DNA of 64,000 bases from Microbacterium sp. MYb54 (GTDB lineage Bacteria; Actinomycetota; Actinomycetes; Actinomycetales; Microbacteriaceae), in the NCBI RefSeq assembly GCF_002979515.1, contig NZ_PCPA01000003.1:186001-250000 (forward strand). Reading direction: 5' to 3'. Below the pieces are notes generated by a model, which worked only from the letters and a program-made list of their open reading frames with translations, did not search any database and was not told the DNA's origin. Position numbers and translations under genes: made by a program. Every line of letters begins with the position of its first letter. Positions within the stretch are counted from its first letter, which is position 1. Positions 36,004 to 45,639 of this stretch are shown here, one piece after another.

Positions 36004-37469
36004 TCGGCCCGGACGTCGCGCTCGCGCAGACGCTCGCCGAAGCCCTGACGGCGTACGCGCAGGCGCACGACGCGCACGCCCAGAAGGCGAACGCGCTGAT
36101 CGAGGAGATCGAGAGTGCGCACGCCCAGCACGAGACGCTGGGAAGGGCCGCTGACAGTGCCGGGCGCGGTGCGCTGGCCGCGTCGAGGCTCGACGACCCC
36201 GCAGCCCTGGAGAAGGCGGAAGGCGAGGCGACGGCACAGATCGGAGCGCGCGATCGGGCCGAGGAGGAGCTGAACGAGCTCTGGAGCGAGTACGAACGAC
36301 ACTTCGGGGCCTGGGAAGAGGCCTACGACGCCGCAGTGCGGGCATTGGTCCCGTCGGAGAGCGTGCCGGTGACCCTCGAAGCGCGGGACTTCCTCGATGC
36401 GCTCCTGTCCGCCGACACCCCGGAGGACGTGCTGCTCCTGTGGCTGTCGCGGCCGGAGTTGCAAGACGAGGTGATCGATGCGTACCCCGAGATCGTGGGC
36501 GCGATGGACGGGATTCCCGCCCTCGTTCGCGTGGCTGCAAACCGCTTGAACGCGCCCGACTGGATCGCGGAGGCCGAAGCGGACCTCGCCGTCGAAGGGA
36601 TCTCGGATGAGCGCGCGGCCTTCCTGCGCAGCGAGATCGCCTACCTGAAGCAGGCGCTGAGCGATGATGCTCCCGTGCAGCTCTATCTCTACGATCGCGA
36701 TTCCTCGCGGATCGTCGAGATGATCGGAACCCCCTCGCCCGAGACGGAGAAGGTGATTACGTATGTGCCCGGAACCTTCACGAGTCTCGGGGATTTCTAC
36801 CGGGGTGGCGCGCAGCAGATCGCTGGATACCTCGCGGACCAGGTGCCCGGCACGGTCGCGTTCGTCTACAAGGACGGGCCGTTCCCGGGTGAGAACACCG
36901 ACGTCGGCGGTATCGACATGTTCCGCATCGGCGAGGCGAACGATGAGGATCGCGCGCTCGCGGCAGGGCGACAGCTCGCGCGGTTCGAGGCGGGCATGCG
37001 CGCGGACCCGCTCCTCGGGGCGGCGGAGCAGGATGCTCTCGGACACAGCTGGGGGCTGTCGAACGTCACGAGCTCCGAGGTCGCTGGGGCAGACTACGAC
37101 AAGGTGATCTCGCTCTCGGGGGCCGGGATGCCCGAAGCGTGGAAGCCCGGGCAGGACACGACGTACACCGACCTCTCCTACAACGACATCCTGCAATCCG
37201 GGCAGGGGCTCGGGATCGTGTGGGACGGGAACAATCCACGGGAGCACCCGGCTTTCGAGCACGGCGAATACTACGAAGGGCCGCATGATGACGAACTGGC
37301 AGAGTCGGCAGCAGAGGCCGAAGCCGTGGCGGCCAGCGGGTACCCAGCGGTGTACTTCCCGGTCGATGACATTGGCGTGCTGATGGACAATCACAATCTG
37401 ATCGCCACCAACACAACGGCAAACGACAAGGCGCTGAATGCGATGCTGAATCTGGTGGCTGGAGAATGA
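36000..37469 (+). CDS. Putative secreted-type alpha/beta hydrolase (DUF1023-like) with helical N-terminus
   Basis: A 489-residue protein of unknown function. Residues 1-120 are helical and coiled-coil-like (ALAQTLAEALTAYAQAHDAHAQKANALIEEIESAHAQ), and the C-terminal half is an alpha/beta-hydrolase-like domain with a GHSWG nucleophile elbow (DALGHSWGLSNV) and a late histidine (MDNHNLI), similar to DUF1023 proteins. The true N-terminus is probably at 35815, cut off by a frameshift. No signal peptide is seen, as in ESX/type VII substrates. It overlaps a lipoprotein gene by four bases (ATGA). Confidence 0.7.
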   Translation: MIGPDVALAQTLAEALTAYAQAHDAHAQKANALIEEIESAHAQHETLGRAADSAGRGALAASRLDDPAALEKAEGEATAQIGARDRAEEELNELWSEYERHFGAWEEAYDAAVRALVPSESVPVTLEARDFLDALLSADTPEDVLLLWLSRPELQDEVIDAYPEIVGAMDGIPALVRVAANRLNAPDWIAEAEADLAVEGISDERAAFLRSEIAYLKQALSDDAPVQLYLYDRDSSRIVEMIGTPSPETEKVITYVPGTFTSLGDFYRGGAQQIAGYLADQVPGTVAFVYKDGPFPGENTDVGGIDMFRIGEANDEDRALAAGRQLARFEAGMRADPLLGAAEQDALGHSWGLSNVTSSEVAGADYDKVISLSGAGMPEAWKPGQDTTYTDLSYNDILQSGQGLGIVWDGNNPREHPAFEHGEYYEGPHDDELAESAAEAEAVAASGYPAVYFPVDDIGVLMDNHNLIATNTTANDKALNAMLNLVAGE

Positions 37470-37969
37470 GGGCGCGATGGGGTCTCATCGCCGTGGGTCT
37501 GAGCTGTGTCTTCGCGTTATCGGGCTGTGCACCCGCACCTGACCGAACAAACGAGGAGAGTAACGTGACGCTGGAAGAGGCTAAGGCTGAGGCGCAAGCG
37601 GCGGAGTTGGAGCTCGCGTCATTGATTCCTGAGGACGTCGTCGCCAGCATCGAGCAGAAGCCGGACGGAACGCTGTTCTCCTGTGACGAAGAACGGCACC
37701 GGTGGAAGGGATCGACGACGGTGGTGCTCGTCCCGGAAGCTGATACGACTGCGGTGGTGAAGCAGTTGGAATCAGTTGTGAGAGATGAAGGCCGGTTCTC
37801 CGTCGAATCCTGGGTCGATGTCACTGACACGTACAGCGTGCAGTTGACGCTGCCTGGTTCGGTGGAGAACTACATCTTCAGCGAGGGAGAGCCGCACACG
37901 ATCCGCATCGCGTCGGGTTCGGTCTGCTTCACGTTGCCGGAGGGCGTCTATCCGGGCGGCAAGTTCTGA
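37466..37969 (+). CDS. Putative lipoprotein
   Basis: A 167-residue protein with a lipoprotein signal peptide: basic MRAR, hydrophobic core, and lipobox ALSGC with the lipidated cysteine at residue 21. The mature part starts with a helical acidic segment (EEAKAEAQAAELELASLIPED) followed by a mixed domain; no known family is recognised. It is translationally coupled to the hydrolase gene, so the two proteins probably act together at the cell surface, possibly as an effector and its antagonist. Codon 18 is TTA, the rare codon read by a UAA anticodon. Base composition is lower in GC than the neighbours. Confidence 0.8.
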   Translation: MRARWGLIAVGLSCVFALSGCAPAPDRTNEESNVTLEEAKAEAQAAELELASLIPEDVVASIEQKPDGTLFSCDEERHRWKGSTTVVLVPEADTTAVVKQLESVVRDEGRFSVESWVDVTDTYSVQLTLPGSVENYIFSEGEPHTIRIASGSVCFTLPEGVYPGGKF

Positions 37970-38002
37970 CGACCGCCCCGCCTACACCTCCACGGCCCTC
38001 GA

Positions 38003-38473
38003 TCAACCACGCGAGGCCGTGACCCGCTTCTTCTCCCGGATGTAGACCTCGCGGCGTACCTTCGCCACGACGTCGCCCTCCCGGTCGGTGATGACGGTCT
38101 CGAACCACTCGAGCACTTTGGCTCCGCCGCGTGCGCGCTCACGGATCTCCTCGGCCTTCTCCTTCGACACCTCGAACTCGGCAGTGAGCACGCCACGGCC
38201 GGGCTTGAGGAACTCGATCTCGCCGCGGGTGTCCCACACGACGTGGTCGCGTCCGAGCTGGTGCATCACGAGCATGAAGAAGTACGGGTCGGTCATCGCC
38301 GACATCGAACCGCCGAACGCGGTCTTGACGTAGTTGCGGGTGAAGGCGTTCACATGAAGCTCGACCGTGGCGTGGGTCCAATCCTCACTGAAGCGGCGGA
38401 TGCGGATGCCGCTGAAGAGGTTGGGGATCCACAGGCTCATGCCGATCGCGAGACGGCGGGGAGTGATGCGCAT
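38003..38473 (-). CDS. DUF4442 hotdog-fold protein (thioesterase-like)
   Basis: A 156-residue hotdog-domain protein. LWIPNLFSGIRIRRFSEDWTHATVELHVN, then NYVKTAFGGSMSAMTDPYFFMLV, match the DUF4442 group of acyl-CoA thioesterase-like proteins; the GGSMSAMTDP stretch lies where hotdog thioesterases bind substrate. Activity is not proven for this group. ATG 38473 starts a typical N-terminus; CACACT 6 bases upstream hints at a weak leaderless promoter. It is divergent from the GntR operon. Confidence 0.82.
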   Translation of the reverse strand: MRITPRRLAIGMSLWIPNLFSGIRIRRFSEDWTHATVELHVNAFTRNYVKTAFGGSMSAMTDPYFFMLVMHQLGRDHVVWDTRGEIEFLKPGRGVLTAEFEVSKEKAEEIRERARGGAKVLEWFETVITDREGDVVAKVRREVYIREKKRVTASRG

Positions 38474-38522
38474 CACGCCAGTGTGGAGGAACGAGCAGAG
38501 AGCGACAAAGACGTCTGGAGGG

Positions 38523-38554
38523 TTGGCACAGTTATTATAGTTCGCATAGAATAA
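38523..38554 (+). promoter_or_regulatory. GntR-operon promoter with overlapping dyad operator
   Basis: TTGGCA (38523-38528) and TAGAAT (38547-38552), 18 bases apart, form the best sigma-70-type promoter in the window. TTATTnTA and TAnAATAA arms (38532-38554, 7-base centre) form an inverted repeat across the spacer and -10, where a YtrA-type repressor would block polymerase. The patch is strikingly AT-rich. Confidence 0.75.
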
Positions 38555-38581
38555 GTAGCGATTCCACGAGAGGAGGGTCGG

Positions 38582-38980
38582 ATGCTCATCCGTGTCGATC
38601 CCGACAGCCCCCGCGCTCTGTACGACCAGGTGGCGGCCTCCATTCGCTCCGACATCCTCGCCGGGGTCCTCGCCCCCGGTGACCGCCTTCCCGCGGCACG
38701 CGATGTCGCCGAAGCGCTGGACATCAACCAGCACACCGTCCTGCACGCCTACCAGCGGCTGCGCGACGAGGGCCTCGTGGATCTTCGACGCGGCAGGGGA
38801 GCGGTCATCGCGGCCTCGGCAGCGCCCCTCGCCGAGCTCGCACACGATATCGATGGGCTGGTGCGACGCGCGGCCGCCCTCGGCGTCTCCGCCGACACGC
38901 TCGCCGGCATCATCCAGTCGCACCGCGACGACCGAACCGAACCGACCCGCTCCGAGACCCGCGAGGAGGACTCGCCATGA
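38582..38980 (+). CDS. GntR family regulator, YtrA subfamily
   Basis: A 132-residue repressor. The winged helix is PRALYDQVAASIRSDILAGVLAPGDRLPAARDVAEALDINQHTVLHAYQRLRDEGLVDLRRGRGAVI (about residues 10-75), followed only by a short helical tail (LAGIIQSHR), the YtrA layout. GGAGGG is the ribosome site. It is the first gene of an operon with a DUF1648 membrane protein and a CPBP protease, all linked by ATGA overlaps. YtrA-type regulators usually control membrane-stress transport operons; here no ABC transporter follows. Confidence 0.93.
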   Translation: MLIRVDPDSPRALYDQVAASIRSDILAGVLAPGDRLPAARDVAEALDINQHTVLHAYQRLRDEGLVDLRRGRGAVIAASAAPLAELAHDIDGLVRRAAALGVSADTLAGIIQSHRDDRTEPTRSETREEDSP

Positions 38981-40035
38981 CCACCCACGACCTCACCCGC
39001 ACCCCTCCGCAGCTGCTGAGGCGCGCGCGGCTGACCTTCTTCCTCGTCGCGGTGATCGTGCCGATCGTGATCACCGCCATCGCTGTCGTGGTCCTCCTCA
39101 CCTGGCTGCCCACGCTGCCGCAGCAGGTCGCGACCCACTGGGGTGTGAGTGGCGCCGATGGCTTCGGGCCACCCTCCACGTATCTCTGGCTCCTCATCGG
39201 GATCGGACTCGGACTGCCCGTGCTGATGGCGATCGTGACGCTCGCCTCGGTCGGTGCGCACTGGGGCGGCGCGGCCCGACTGATGGGCGCGCTCGCCGCC
39301 GGCATGTCCGTCTTCGCCGCCGTCATGAGCCTCGGCTCGCTCGCGATCCAGCGCGATCTGACCGACATCTCCGATGCGCCGGGGATCGGAGGGGTCATGG
39401 CCCTGTCCTTCGCCGGACTCGTTGCGGTCGGCGGCATCGTCTGGGCGGTGCAGCCCCGCGTGCGACCGGAGCAGGGACGCACGCTCGAGCCTCGGTACGC
39501 CGTGCATATCGCCAAGGGTGAACGTGTCGTGTGGGTCGCGACGACGACGATGCCGCGCGGCGCGCTCGCCTTCCTGCTCTTCGTGCTCCTCGGTCTCGTC
39601 GCGCTCGCCGCGTACATGCTCGTCGCCGGTGTCGAGGGCGGATGGATCGTCGCGCTGGTCGTGGTTGTCGTGGGCTTCGCCCTCGCAGCGACCGCCTCCT
39701 TCCGCGTCACGATCACCCCTGCAGGATTTTCCGCTCGGGCCCTGCTGGGTTGGCCGCGCATCCGGATTCCGCTCGACGAGGTGGAATCGGCACGTGCTGT
39801 GGATATCTCCCCGTTCGGCGAGTTCGGCGGCTGGGGATGGCGCATCGCCGTCGACGGGCGCACGGGCATCGTCATGCGCCGCGGCTCCGCGATCGAGGTC
39901 TCCCGTCAGGGCCGGCGGCCGTTCATCGTGACGATCGACGGTGCGGAAGAAGCCGCAGCGCTGCTGCAGGCCTATGTCGACCGCTCGCGAACGCCGGGCA
40001 CTCCTTCGACCGACTCCGGAAAGGCGACCTCATGA
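38977..40035 (+). CDS. DUF1648 domain integral membrane protein
   Basis: A 352-residue membrane protein. The N-terminal DUF1648 unit contains LPTLPQQVATHWGVSGADGFGPPSTYLWLL, the family's hallmark. About five or six membrane helices are visible (near residues 20-45, 65-90, 105-125, 140-158, 195-217, 223-240). The C-terminal part is soluble and PH-like (RVTITPAGFSARALLGWPRIRIPLDEVESARAVD). Function unknown; related proteins occur with YtrA-type GntR regulators and in SdpI-type immunity proteins. Its ATG overlaps the regulator's stop. Confidence 0.85.
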   Translation: MTTHDLTRTPPQLLRRARLTFFLVAVIVPIVITAIAVVVLLTWLPTLPQQVATHWGVSGADGFGPPSTYLWLLIGIGLGLPVLMAIVTLASVGAHWGGAARLMGALAAGMSVFAAVMSLGSLAIQRDLTDISDAPGIGGVMALSFAGLVAVGGIVWAVQPRVRPEQGRTLEPRYAVHIAKGERVVWVATTTMPRGALAFLLFVLLGLVALAAYMLVAGVEGGWIVALVVVVVGFALAATASFRVTITPAGFSARALLGWPRIRIPLDEVESARAVDISPFGEFGGWGWRIAVDGRTGIVMRRGSAIEVSRQGRRPFIVTIDGAEEAAALLQAYVDRSRTPGTPSTDSGKATS

Positions 40036-40982
40036 ACGACCAGACCCCGCACGCGCGCCGCGTGCCGTGGACCGCGGTGATCGTCTTCGTGGCGGTCTCC
40101 TTCGCCCTCGCCTGGCTGGTGGCCCTGCCGCTGTGGCTGGGCGACGGCCTCGCCGAGCCGATGTCGGTCTTCCTGCTGCCGGTGATGATGTTCACACCCG
40201 CGGTGGCAGCCCTCGTCGTGACGTTCGTGATGCGCGTCCCCGCACCCGGGCAGCGTGCCCGCTTTCTCGGACTGTGGCCGCTGCGCCCAGCGAAGCGCGT
40301 GATCTGGCTCATGGTCGCGGGCTGGCTGGTTCCGCCGCTGCTGGTGGGTCTCGGCGTCCTGCTCTCCGCCGCGCTCGGCTTCGTACAGCTCGATCTGACG
40401 TTCGCGGCCTTCGCCGCCGAACTCGAGAAGGCCGTGCCCGCTGGCACTCCGCTTCCTCCCGTCCAGATCATCGTGTTCGCCCAGCTCGCGATGATTCCCG
40501 TCGGTGGACTGTTCAACAGCCTCTTCGCATTCGGTGAGGAGCTCGGCTGGCGTGGGTGGTTGCTCCCGGCGCTGCGTCCGCTCGGCACCTGGCCAGCGCT
40601 GATCCTCAGCGGCGTGATCTGGGGCGTGTGGCACAGCCCGATCATCCTGCTCGGCTACAACTTCGGGCGCACCGACATCACCGGGGTGCTGTTCATGATC
40701 GGCGGGTGTGTGGCCTGGGGTGTTCTGCTCGGCTGGCTGCGACTGCGGTCGGCATCGGTGTGGCCCGCGGTCATCGCGCACGGCTCGCTGAACGCCGCTG
40801 CGGGCATGATCGTGATCTTCGCCGCTGCACAGCCGGATCTCGCTCTCGCCGGACCCCTGGGGGTCGCAGGATGGATCGTCGCCGCGCTCGTCGTGATCGT
40901 GCTCGTACTGACCGGTCAGTTCCGGCAGCAGCCAGAGCTCGCCGACGCCCCAGGCCGTCTGCTCTCCGCCCCGCGGTCTTGA
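40032..40982 (+). CDS. CPBP family intramembrane glutamic endopeptidase
   Basis: A 316-residue membrane protein with about eight helices. The CPBP (Abi/CAAX-protease-like) motifs are present: EELGWRG (E169 and E170, the catalytic glutamates), then a histidine in GVIWGVWHSP, then AHGSLNA. These are known from CAAX proteases and bacteriocin self-immunity proteins. Last gene of the GntR operon; the ATG overlaps the DUF1648 stop by four bases. A role in envelope stress or self-protection is plausible but not shown. Confidence 0.9.
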   Translation: MNDQTPHARRVPWTAVIVFVAVSFALAWLVALPLWLGDGLAEPMSVFLLPVMMFTPAVAALVVTFVMRVPAPGQRARFLGLWPLRPAKRVIWLMVAGWLVPPLLVGLGVLLSAALGFVQLDLTFAAFAAELEKAVPAGTPLPPVQIIVFAQLAMIPVGGLFNSLFAFGEELGWRGWLLPALRPLGTWPALILSGVIWGVWHSPIILLGYNFGRTDITGVLFMIGGCVAWGVLLGWLRLRSASVWPAVIAHGSLNAAAGMIVIFAAAQPDLALAGPLGVAGWIVAALVVIVLVLTGQFRQQPELADAPGRLLSAPRS

Positions 40983-41013
40983 CTGACGGCGGTGGCGGGG
41001 GTTGGCTGAAGCC

Positions 41014-41673
41014 ATGGAATCCACCCCCGCCGCCTGGTCCGAAGCAGACTCCTTCCTCGCCGAGACGCTCGTCGGTCCAGACGCGGAGTTGGAGGCGGCG
41101 CTCACCGCGCAGCGAGCCGCGAGTCTGCCCGAGATCGAGGTCGCGCCGGTCGCCGGCAAGCTGCTGAACCTGCTCGTCCGCATCAGCGGCGCGCGTCGGG
41201 TTCTCGAGATCGGCACCCTCGGCGGCTACTCCACGATCTGGCTTGCCAGGGCCGTCGGCTCCGAGGGGCGGGTCGTGACGGTCGAGGCGGAGTCCGAAAA
41301 CGCGGCGGTCGCCCGCGCCAGCATCGACGCCGCGGGCGTCGGAGACCGCGTCGACATCCGGGTGGGCAGGGGAGCGGACGTGCTTCCGACCCTGGTCGGC
41401 GGATTCGACCTGGTGTTCATCGACGCCGACAAGGAGTCGAACACGATCTACCTCGACTGGGCGGCGAAGCTCGGTCATCCCGGCACCGTGATCGTGCTCG
41501 ACAACATCGGGCGCGAGGGCGAGATCGTCCGCGACGATTCCGACGATCCCAAGGTGATCGGCACCCGAGAGGGACTCCGGATGCTGGGGGAGGACGCGCG
41601 CTTCGACGCCACGGCCCTGCAGACCGTGGGCGCGAAGGGCTGGGACGGCTTCGCGATCGCCGTGGTCGTCTGA
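41014..41673 (+). CDS. SAM-dependent O-methyltransferase
   Basis: A 219-residue class I methyltransferase of the catechol/caffeoyl-CoA O-methyltransferase type. It has VLEIGTLGGYSTIWLA (motif I, SAM binding), VVTVEAESENAAVARASI (motif II), DLVFIDADKESNTIYLDWA and VIVLDNIGREGEI, which match the metal-dependent small-molecule family. ATG 41014 is preferred; TTGGCT lies 6 bases upstream and there is no good ribosome site. Substrate unknown. It stands alone between the GntR operon and the enolase group. Confidence 0.9.
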   Translation: MESTPAAWSEADSFLAETLVGPDAELEAALTAQRAASLPEIEVAPVAGKLLNLLVRISGARRVLEIGTLGGYSTIWLARAVGSEGRVVTVEAESENAAVARASIDAAGVGDRVDIRVGRGADVLPTLVGGFDLVFIDADKESNTIYLDWAAKLGHPGTVIVLDNIGREGEIVRDDSDDPKVIGTREGLRMLGEDARFDATALQTVGAKGWDGFAIAVVV

Positions 41674-41742
41674 CGTCGGCGGGGTCAGGGACCGCGGTCC
41701 GCACCTCTCAGGCGAGTCCCTGAGCGTGTCGGGAGGCCGGGC

Positions 41743-41748
41743 TAGACT
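41743..41748 (+). promoter_or_regulatory. Probable -10 box of eno
   Basis: TAGACT would start transcription near 41755, leaving a 50-base leader with AAGGAG ahead of the GTG at 41806. Unlike several neighbours, this gene is not leaderless. Confidence 0.5.
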
Positions 41749-41790
41749 GGGCGCGGATCGACGACGCTCCACACAACGTTTTCCCCCTGA

Positions 41791-43086
<1,296 letters not shown>

Positions 43087-43117
43087 GCGCACCGCAACAT
43101 CGAACAAGCCGCCGATA

Positions 43118-43135
43118 CGGCGGTGAACACCGCCG
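43118..43135 (+). terminator. Short hairpin between eno and divIC
   Basis: CGGCGGT and ACCGCCG form a 7-base-pair stem with a GAAC loop. There is no U-tract; it may only partly end the eno transcript. Confidence 0.35.
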
Positions 43136-43162
43136 CTGAAGCGGCACGACGAAGGAGGAGCC

Positions 43163-43738
43163 GTGGCACGACGACCGGCTCCTCCTTCGCCGTCTCCCGC
43201 GCCGAAGGCAGCTCGGCCGTCGGGGAAGACGACCGCGAAATCGAAGAAGGCGTCCGCGCCCGTCTCGACGACGAAGGCTTCGGCCAAGACTCGTGGCGAG
43301 GCGCCGCGCGTCGATGTCCGCGAGTGGGCCTCCGGCATCCGACTCTCAGCGTTCTCCGTCATCATGCTCTCGCTGGTGGTGCTGGGAGCCTGGGTGCTCG
43401 TGCCGACACTCGGCACCTTCATCGACCAGCGTCAGAAGATCGCCGCTCTCGAGGCCTCGGTGCAGGTGAGCGAAGACCAGATCGCGGCGCTCGTCTCCGA
43501 GCGCGAACGCTGGAACGACCCCGCGTACATCACGACCCAGGCCCGCGAACGTCTTTATTACGTGAAGCCCGGCGAGGTCGTCTACCTGATCGACAACGAT
43601 CTCGACCCGGCAGCTCTGCCTCGGGAGCCGGAGCCGGTGAGCGACACGCTCGAGGAGAAGCCGGCCGACTGGATGCCGCAGCTGCTGCGCACCCTCGTCG
43701 CGACAGGCCTCAGCGACACGGCAGCCGTCGCCCCCTGA
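43163..43738 (+). CDS. FtsB/DivIC family septum formation initiator
   Basis: Divisome protein of 191 residues. A long basic, Ala/Lys/Ser/Pro-rich cytoplasmic tail (to about residue 55) is followed by one membrane helix (AFSVIMLSLVVLGAWVLVP) and an extracellular coiled coil (FIDQRQKIAALEASVQVSEDQIAALVSERERWNDPAYI). The C-terminal RLYYVKPGE is the family's end motif. The family bridges FtsQ and FtsL. GGAGGAG is the ribosome site. Position after eno is conserved in actinobacteria. Confidence 0.92.
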   Translation: MARRPAPPSPSPAPKAARPSGKTTAKSKKASAPVSTTKASAKTRGEAPRVDVREWASGIRLSAFSVIMLSLVVLGAWVLVPTLGTFIDQRQKIAALEASVQVSEDQIAALVSERERWNDPAYITTQARERLYYVKPGEVVYLIDNDLDPAALPREPEPVSDTLEEKPADWMPQLLRTLVATGLSDTAAVAP

Positions 43739-43785
43739 GAATCGGCTCCGAGCATCTTCCCTGGCGGCTCCCCTACGCTGGTGGG

Positions 43786-44328
43786 GTGACCACGCCGCCG
43801 TTCCCTGCACCCACTCCCGCCGAGCTCGCCGTCGTATCGGCTCAGCTCGGTCGTTCCGCCCGCGGTGTGGTGGGCATCGCGGCCCGTTGCACCTGCGGCA
43901 ACCCGACTGTCGTCGCGACCACGCCACGGCTGCCTGACGGCACGCCGTTCCCGACGTTCTACTACCTCACGCACCCCGCAGCGACGGCGGCGATGTCGAC
44001 CCTCGAGGCCACTCAGGTGATGCCGGAGCTCGCCGCGCTCCTCGTTGACGATGAGGAGGTGGCAGCCGCCTACCTCTCAGCCCATGAGGCGTACCTCGCC
44101 GACCGTGCGCAGTTCGGAGAGGTCTCCGAGATCGACGGCATCTCCGCCGGCGGCATGCCTATGCGCGTGAAGTGCCTGCACGCGCTCGCAGGTCACGCCC
44201 TGGCTGCCGGTCCAGGGGTCAATCCCATCGGTGATGCCGCGCTCGCGCGCTCCTCGTGGTCGCCCTCGATCTGCCGTTGCGAAGACCCCGGCGCAGCCAC
44301 CCGCGAAGTGGCGGCGTCCTCGGTATGA
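43786..44328 (+). CDS. DUF501 family protein
   Basis: A 180-residue cytoplasmic protein of unknown function that is conserved after eno and divIC in actinobacteria. Visible family features are RGVVGIAARCTCGNPTVVAT, FPTFYYLTHPAATAAMSTLE and GMPMRVKCLHALAGHALAAGPGVNPIGD; the conserved Cys and His residues could bind metal. TACGCT (43774-43779) lies exactly 6 bases before the GTG, with no ribosome site, so it is likely leaderless. Its stop overlaps the next ATG. Confidence 0.88.
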   Translation: MTTPPFPAPTPAELAVVSAQLGRSARGVVGIAARCTCGNPTVVATTPRLPDGTPFPTFYYLTHPAATAAMSTLEATQVMPELAALLVDDEEVAAAYLSAHEAYLADRAQFGEVSEIDGISAGGMPMRVKCLHALAGHALAAGPGVNPIGDAALARSSWSPSICRCEDPGAATREVAASSV

Positions 44329-45632
44329 CCGTCCGCCGGACGCTGCGCAGCGCTGCCGCCATCGTGGTGGTCGCGGCGACTGTGCTGCTCATCGGCGCCA
44401 CTGCGACTCCGCCGCCGATCCCTGATGATCCGGCTGATCCCGTGCGGGCTTCGGAGTACTGGCTCGACGGCGCGAGAATCCGTGAGGCGTGGCAGACGAC
44501 CCGTGGCAAGGGTGTGACGATCGCAGTGATCGATACGGGCATCGGCAAGGTGCCTGCGGTCTTCGGCGAGGCGGTGGTCGGAGGTACCGACGTGTCGGGG
44601 GCCGGTACGCCCGACGGTCGCACGCCGCTGGGCGCAGTCGACGGAAACCATGGTTCCTGGGTGGCCTCCCTCGCGGCCGGACGCGGTGCACCGGACGGCA
44701 CCGGCATGATCGGTGTCGCACCGGAGGCCAACCTGCTCTCGATCTCGGTGGGTTTCGGTGCTGCTGCCGCTGTGCCTTTCACCGAGCAGGTCGCGAAGGG
44801 CATGCGATGGGCCGTCGACAACGGCGCCGACATCATCAATCTCTCCTTCACCACGAACACCCTCGACTGGGACGAGAGCTGGGACGATGCGTTCCTCTAC
44901 GCGTTCGAGCATGACGTGGTGGTCGTGGTCGCTGCCGGGAACCGGGGGAGCGGCACGAACATCATCGGGGCTCCCGCGACGATTCCCGGCGTGCTCACCG
45001 TCGGCGGCGTCGACCAGACCGGAACGGCGAGCATCGAGGCTTCGACCCAGGGCATCACGATCGGGATCTCGGCGCCCAGCGAGGGCCTCATCGGGGTCTC
45101 TGCCGACGGTTCCGTCGTGCCGTGGCGAGGCACCAGTGGTGCCGCCCCCATCGTCGCCGGTGTCGCTGCTCTGATCCGCTCAGCGCACCCCGATATCAAA
45201 GCGATCGATGTCATCAACCGCATCATCAAGACCGCGATCCCGGTTCCGGATGCGGCGAAGCCACAGGATCCGCTCTACGGCTACGGGCTCGTGGATGCCG
45301 CGGCGGCGATCTCTGCGAACATCGCTCCGGTGAATGAGAACCCCATGGGAGACCTGGCCGAGTGGATCCGCGTCTTCCGTCGAGCCGCCACGGAACCGCA
45401 GCCTGAAGCGCCTGTCACACCGGTGGCGGTTGCCCCTCTCCCGGCGGCCGACGCGCCGACCGAAGCCGGTTCACCGTTGCTTCCCAGCGCGGATTCACTG
45501 CGCTACGGTACCCTGCCGCTCATTGCGCTCACCGTCCCTGGTATCCTGGTAGCGCTTGGCGTCACCGCAGCTGCCCGGCGCATCCGATCGGCGCGCATTT
45601 CCGTACGCCAAACCCCCGACTCCGAGGAGTAG
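44325..45632 (+). CDS. Subtilisin-like (S8) serine peptidase, mycosin-like
   Basis: Membrane-anchored extracellular serine protease of 435 residues. It has a signal peptide (RTLRSAAAIVVVAATVLLIGATATPPP), the catalytic triad D70 (VIDTGIG), H109 (GNHGSWVA) and S271 (GTSGAAP), and a C-terminal membrane helix (LIALTVPGILVALGVTAAA) with a short basic tail. That layout is like mycosins of type VII secretion, but no ESX genes are visible here. The ATG overlaps the DUF501 stop. Substrate unknown. Confidence 0.92.
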   Translation: MTVRRTLRSAAAIVVVAATVLLIGATATPPPIPDDPADPVRASEYWLDGARIREAWQTTRGKGVTIAVIDTGIGKVPAVFGEAVVGGTDVSGAGTPDGRTPLGAVDGNHGSWVASLAAGRGAPDGTGMIGVAPEANLLSISVGFGAAAAVPFTEQVAKGMRWAVDNGADIINLSFTTNTLDWDESWDDAFLYAFEHDVVVVVAAGNRGSGTNIIGAPATIPGVLTVGGVDQTGTASIEASTQGITIGISAPSEGLIGVSADGSVVPWRGTSGAAPIVAGVAALIRSAHPDIKAIDVINRIIKTAIPVPDAAKPQDPLYGYGLVDAAAAISANIAPVNENPMGDLAEWIRVFRRAATEPQPEAPVTPVAVAPLPAADAPTEAGSPLLPSADSLRYGTLPLIALTVPGILVALGVTAAARRIRSARISVRQTPDSEE

Positions 45633-45639
45633 TTCTTCT

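Noticed and set aside
44325..45632. The subtilase as evidence of a type VII secretion locus here
   Set aside because: No eccB-E, esxA/B or espG-like gene is visible in the window; only the protease layout is similar.
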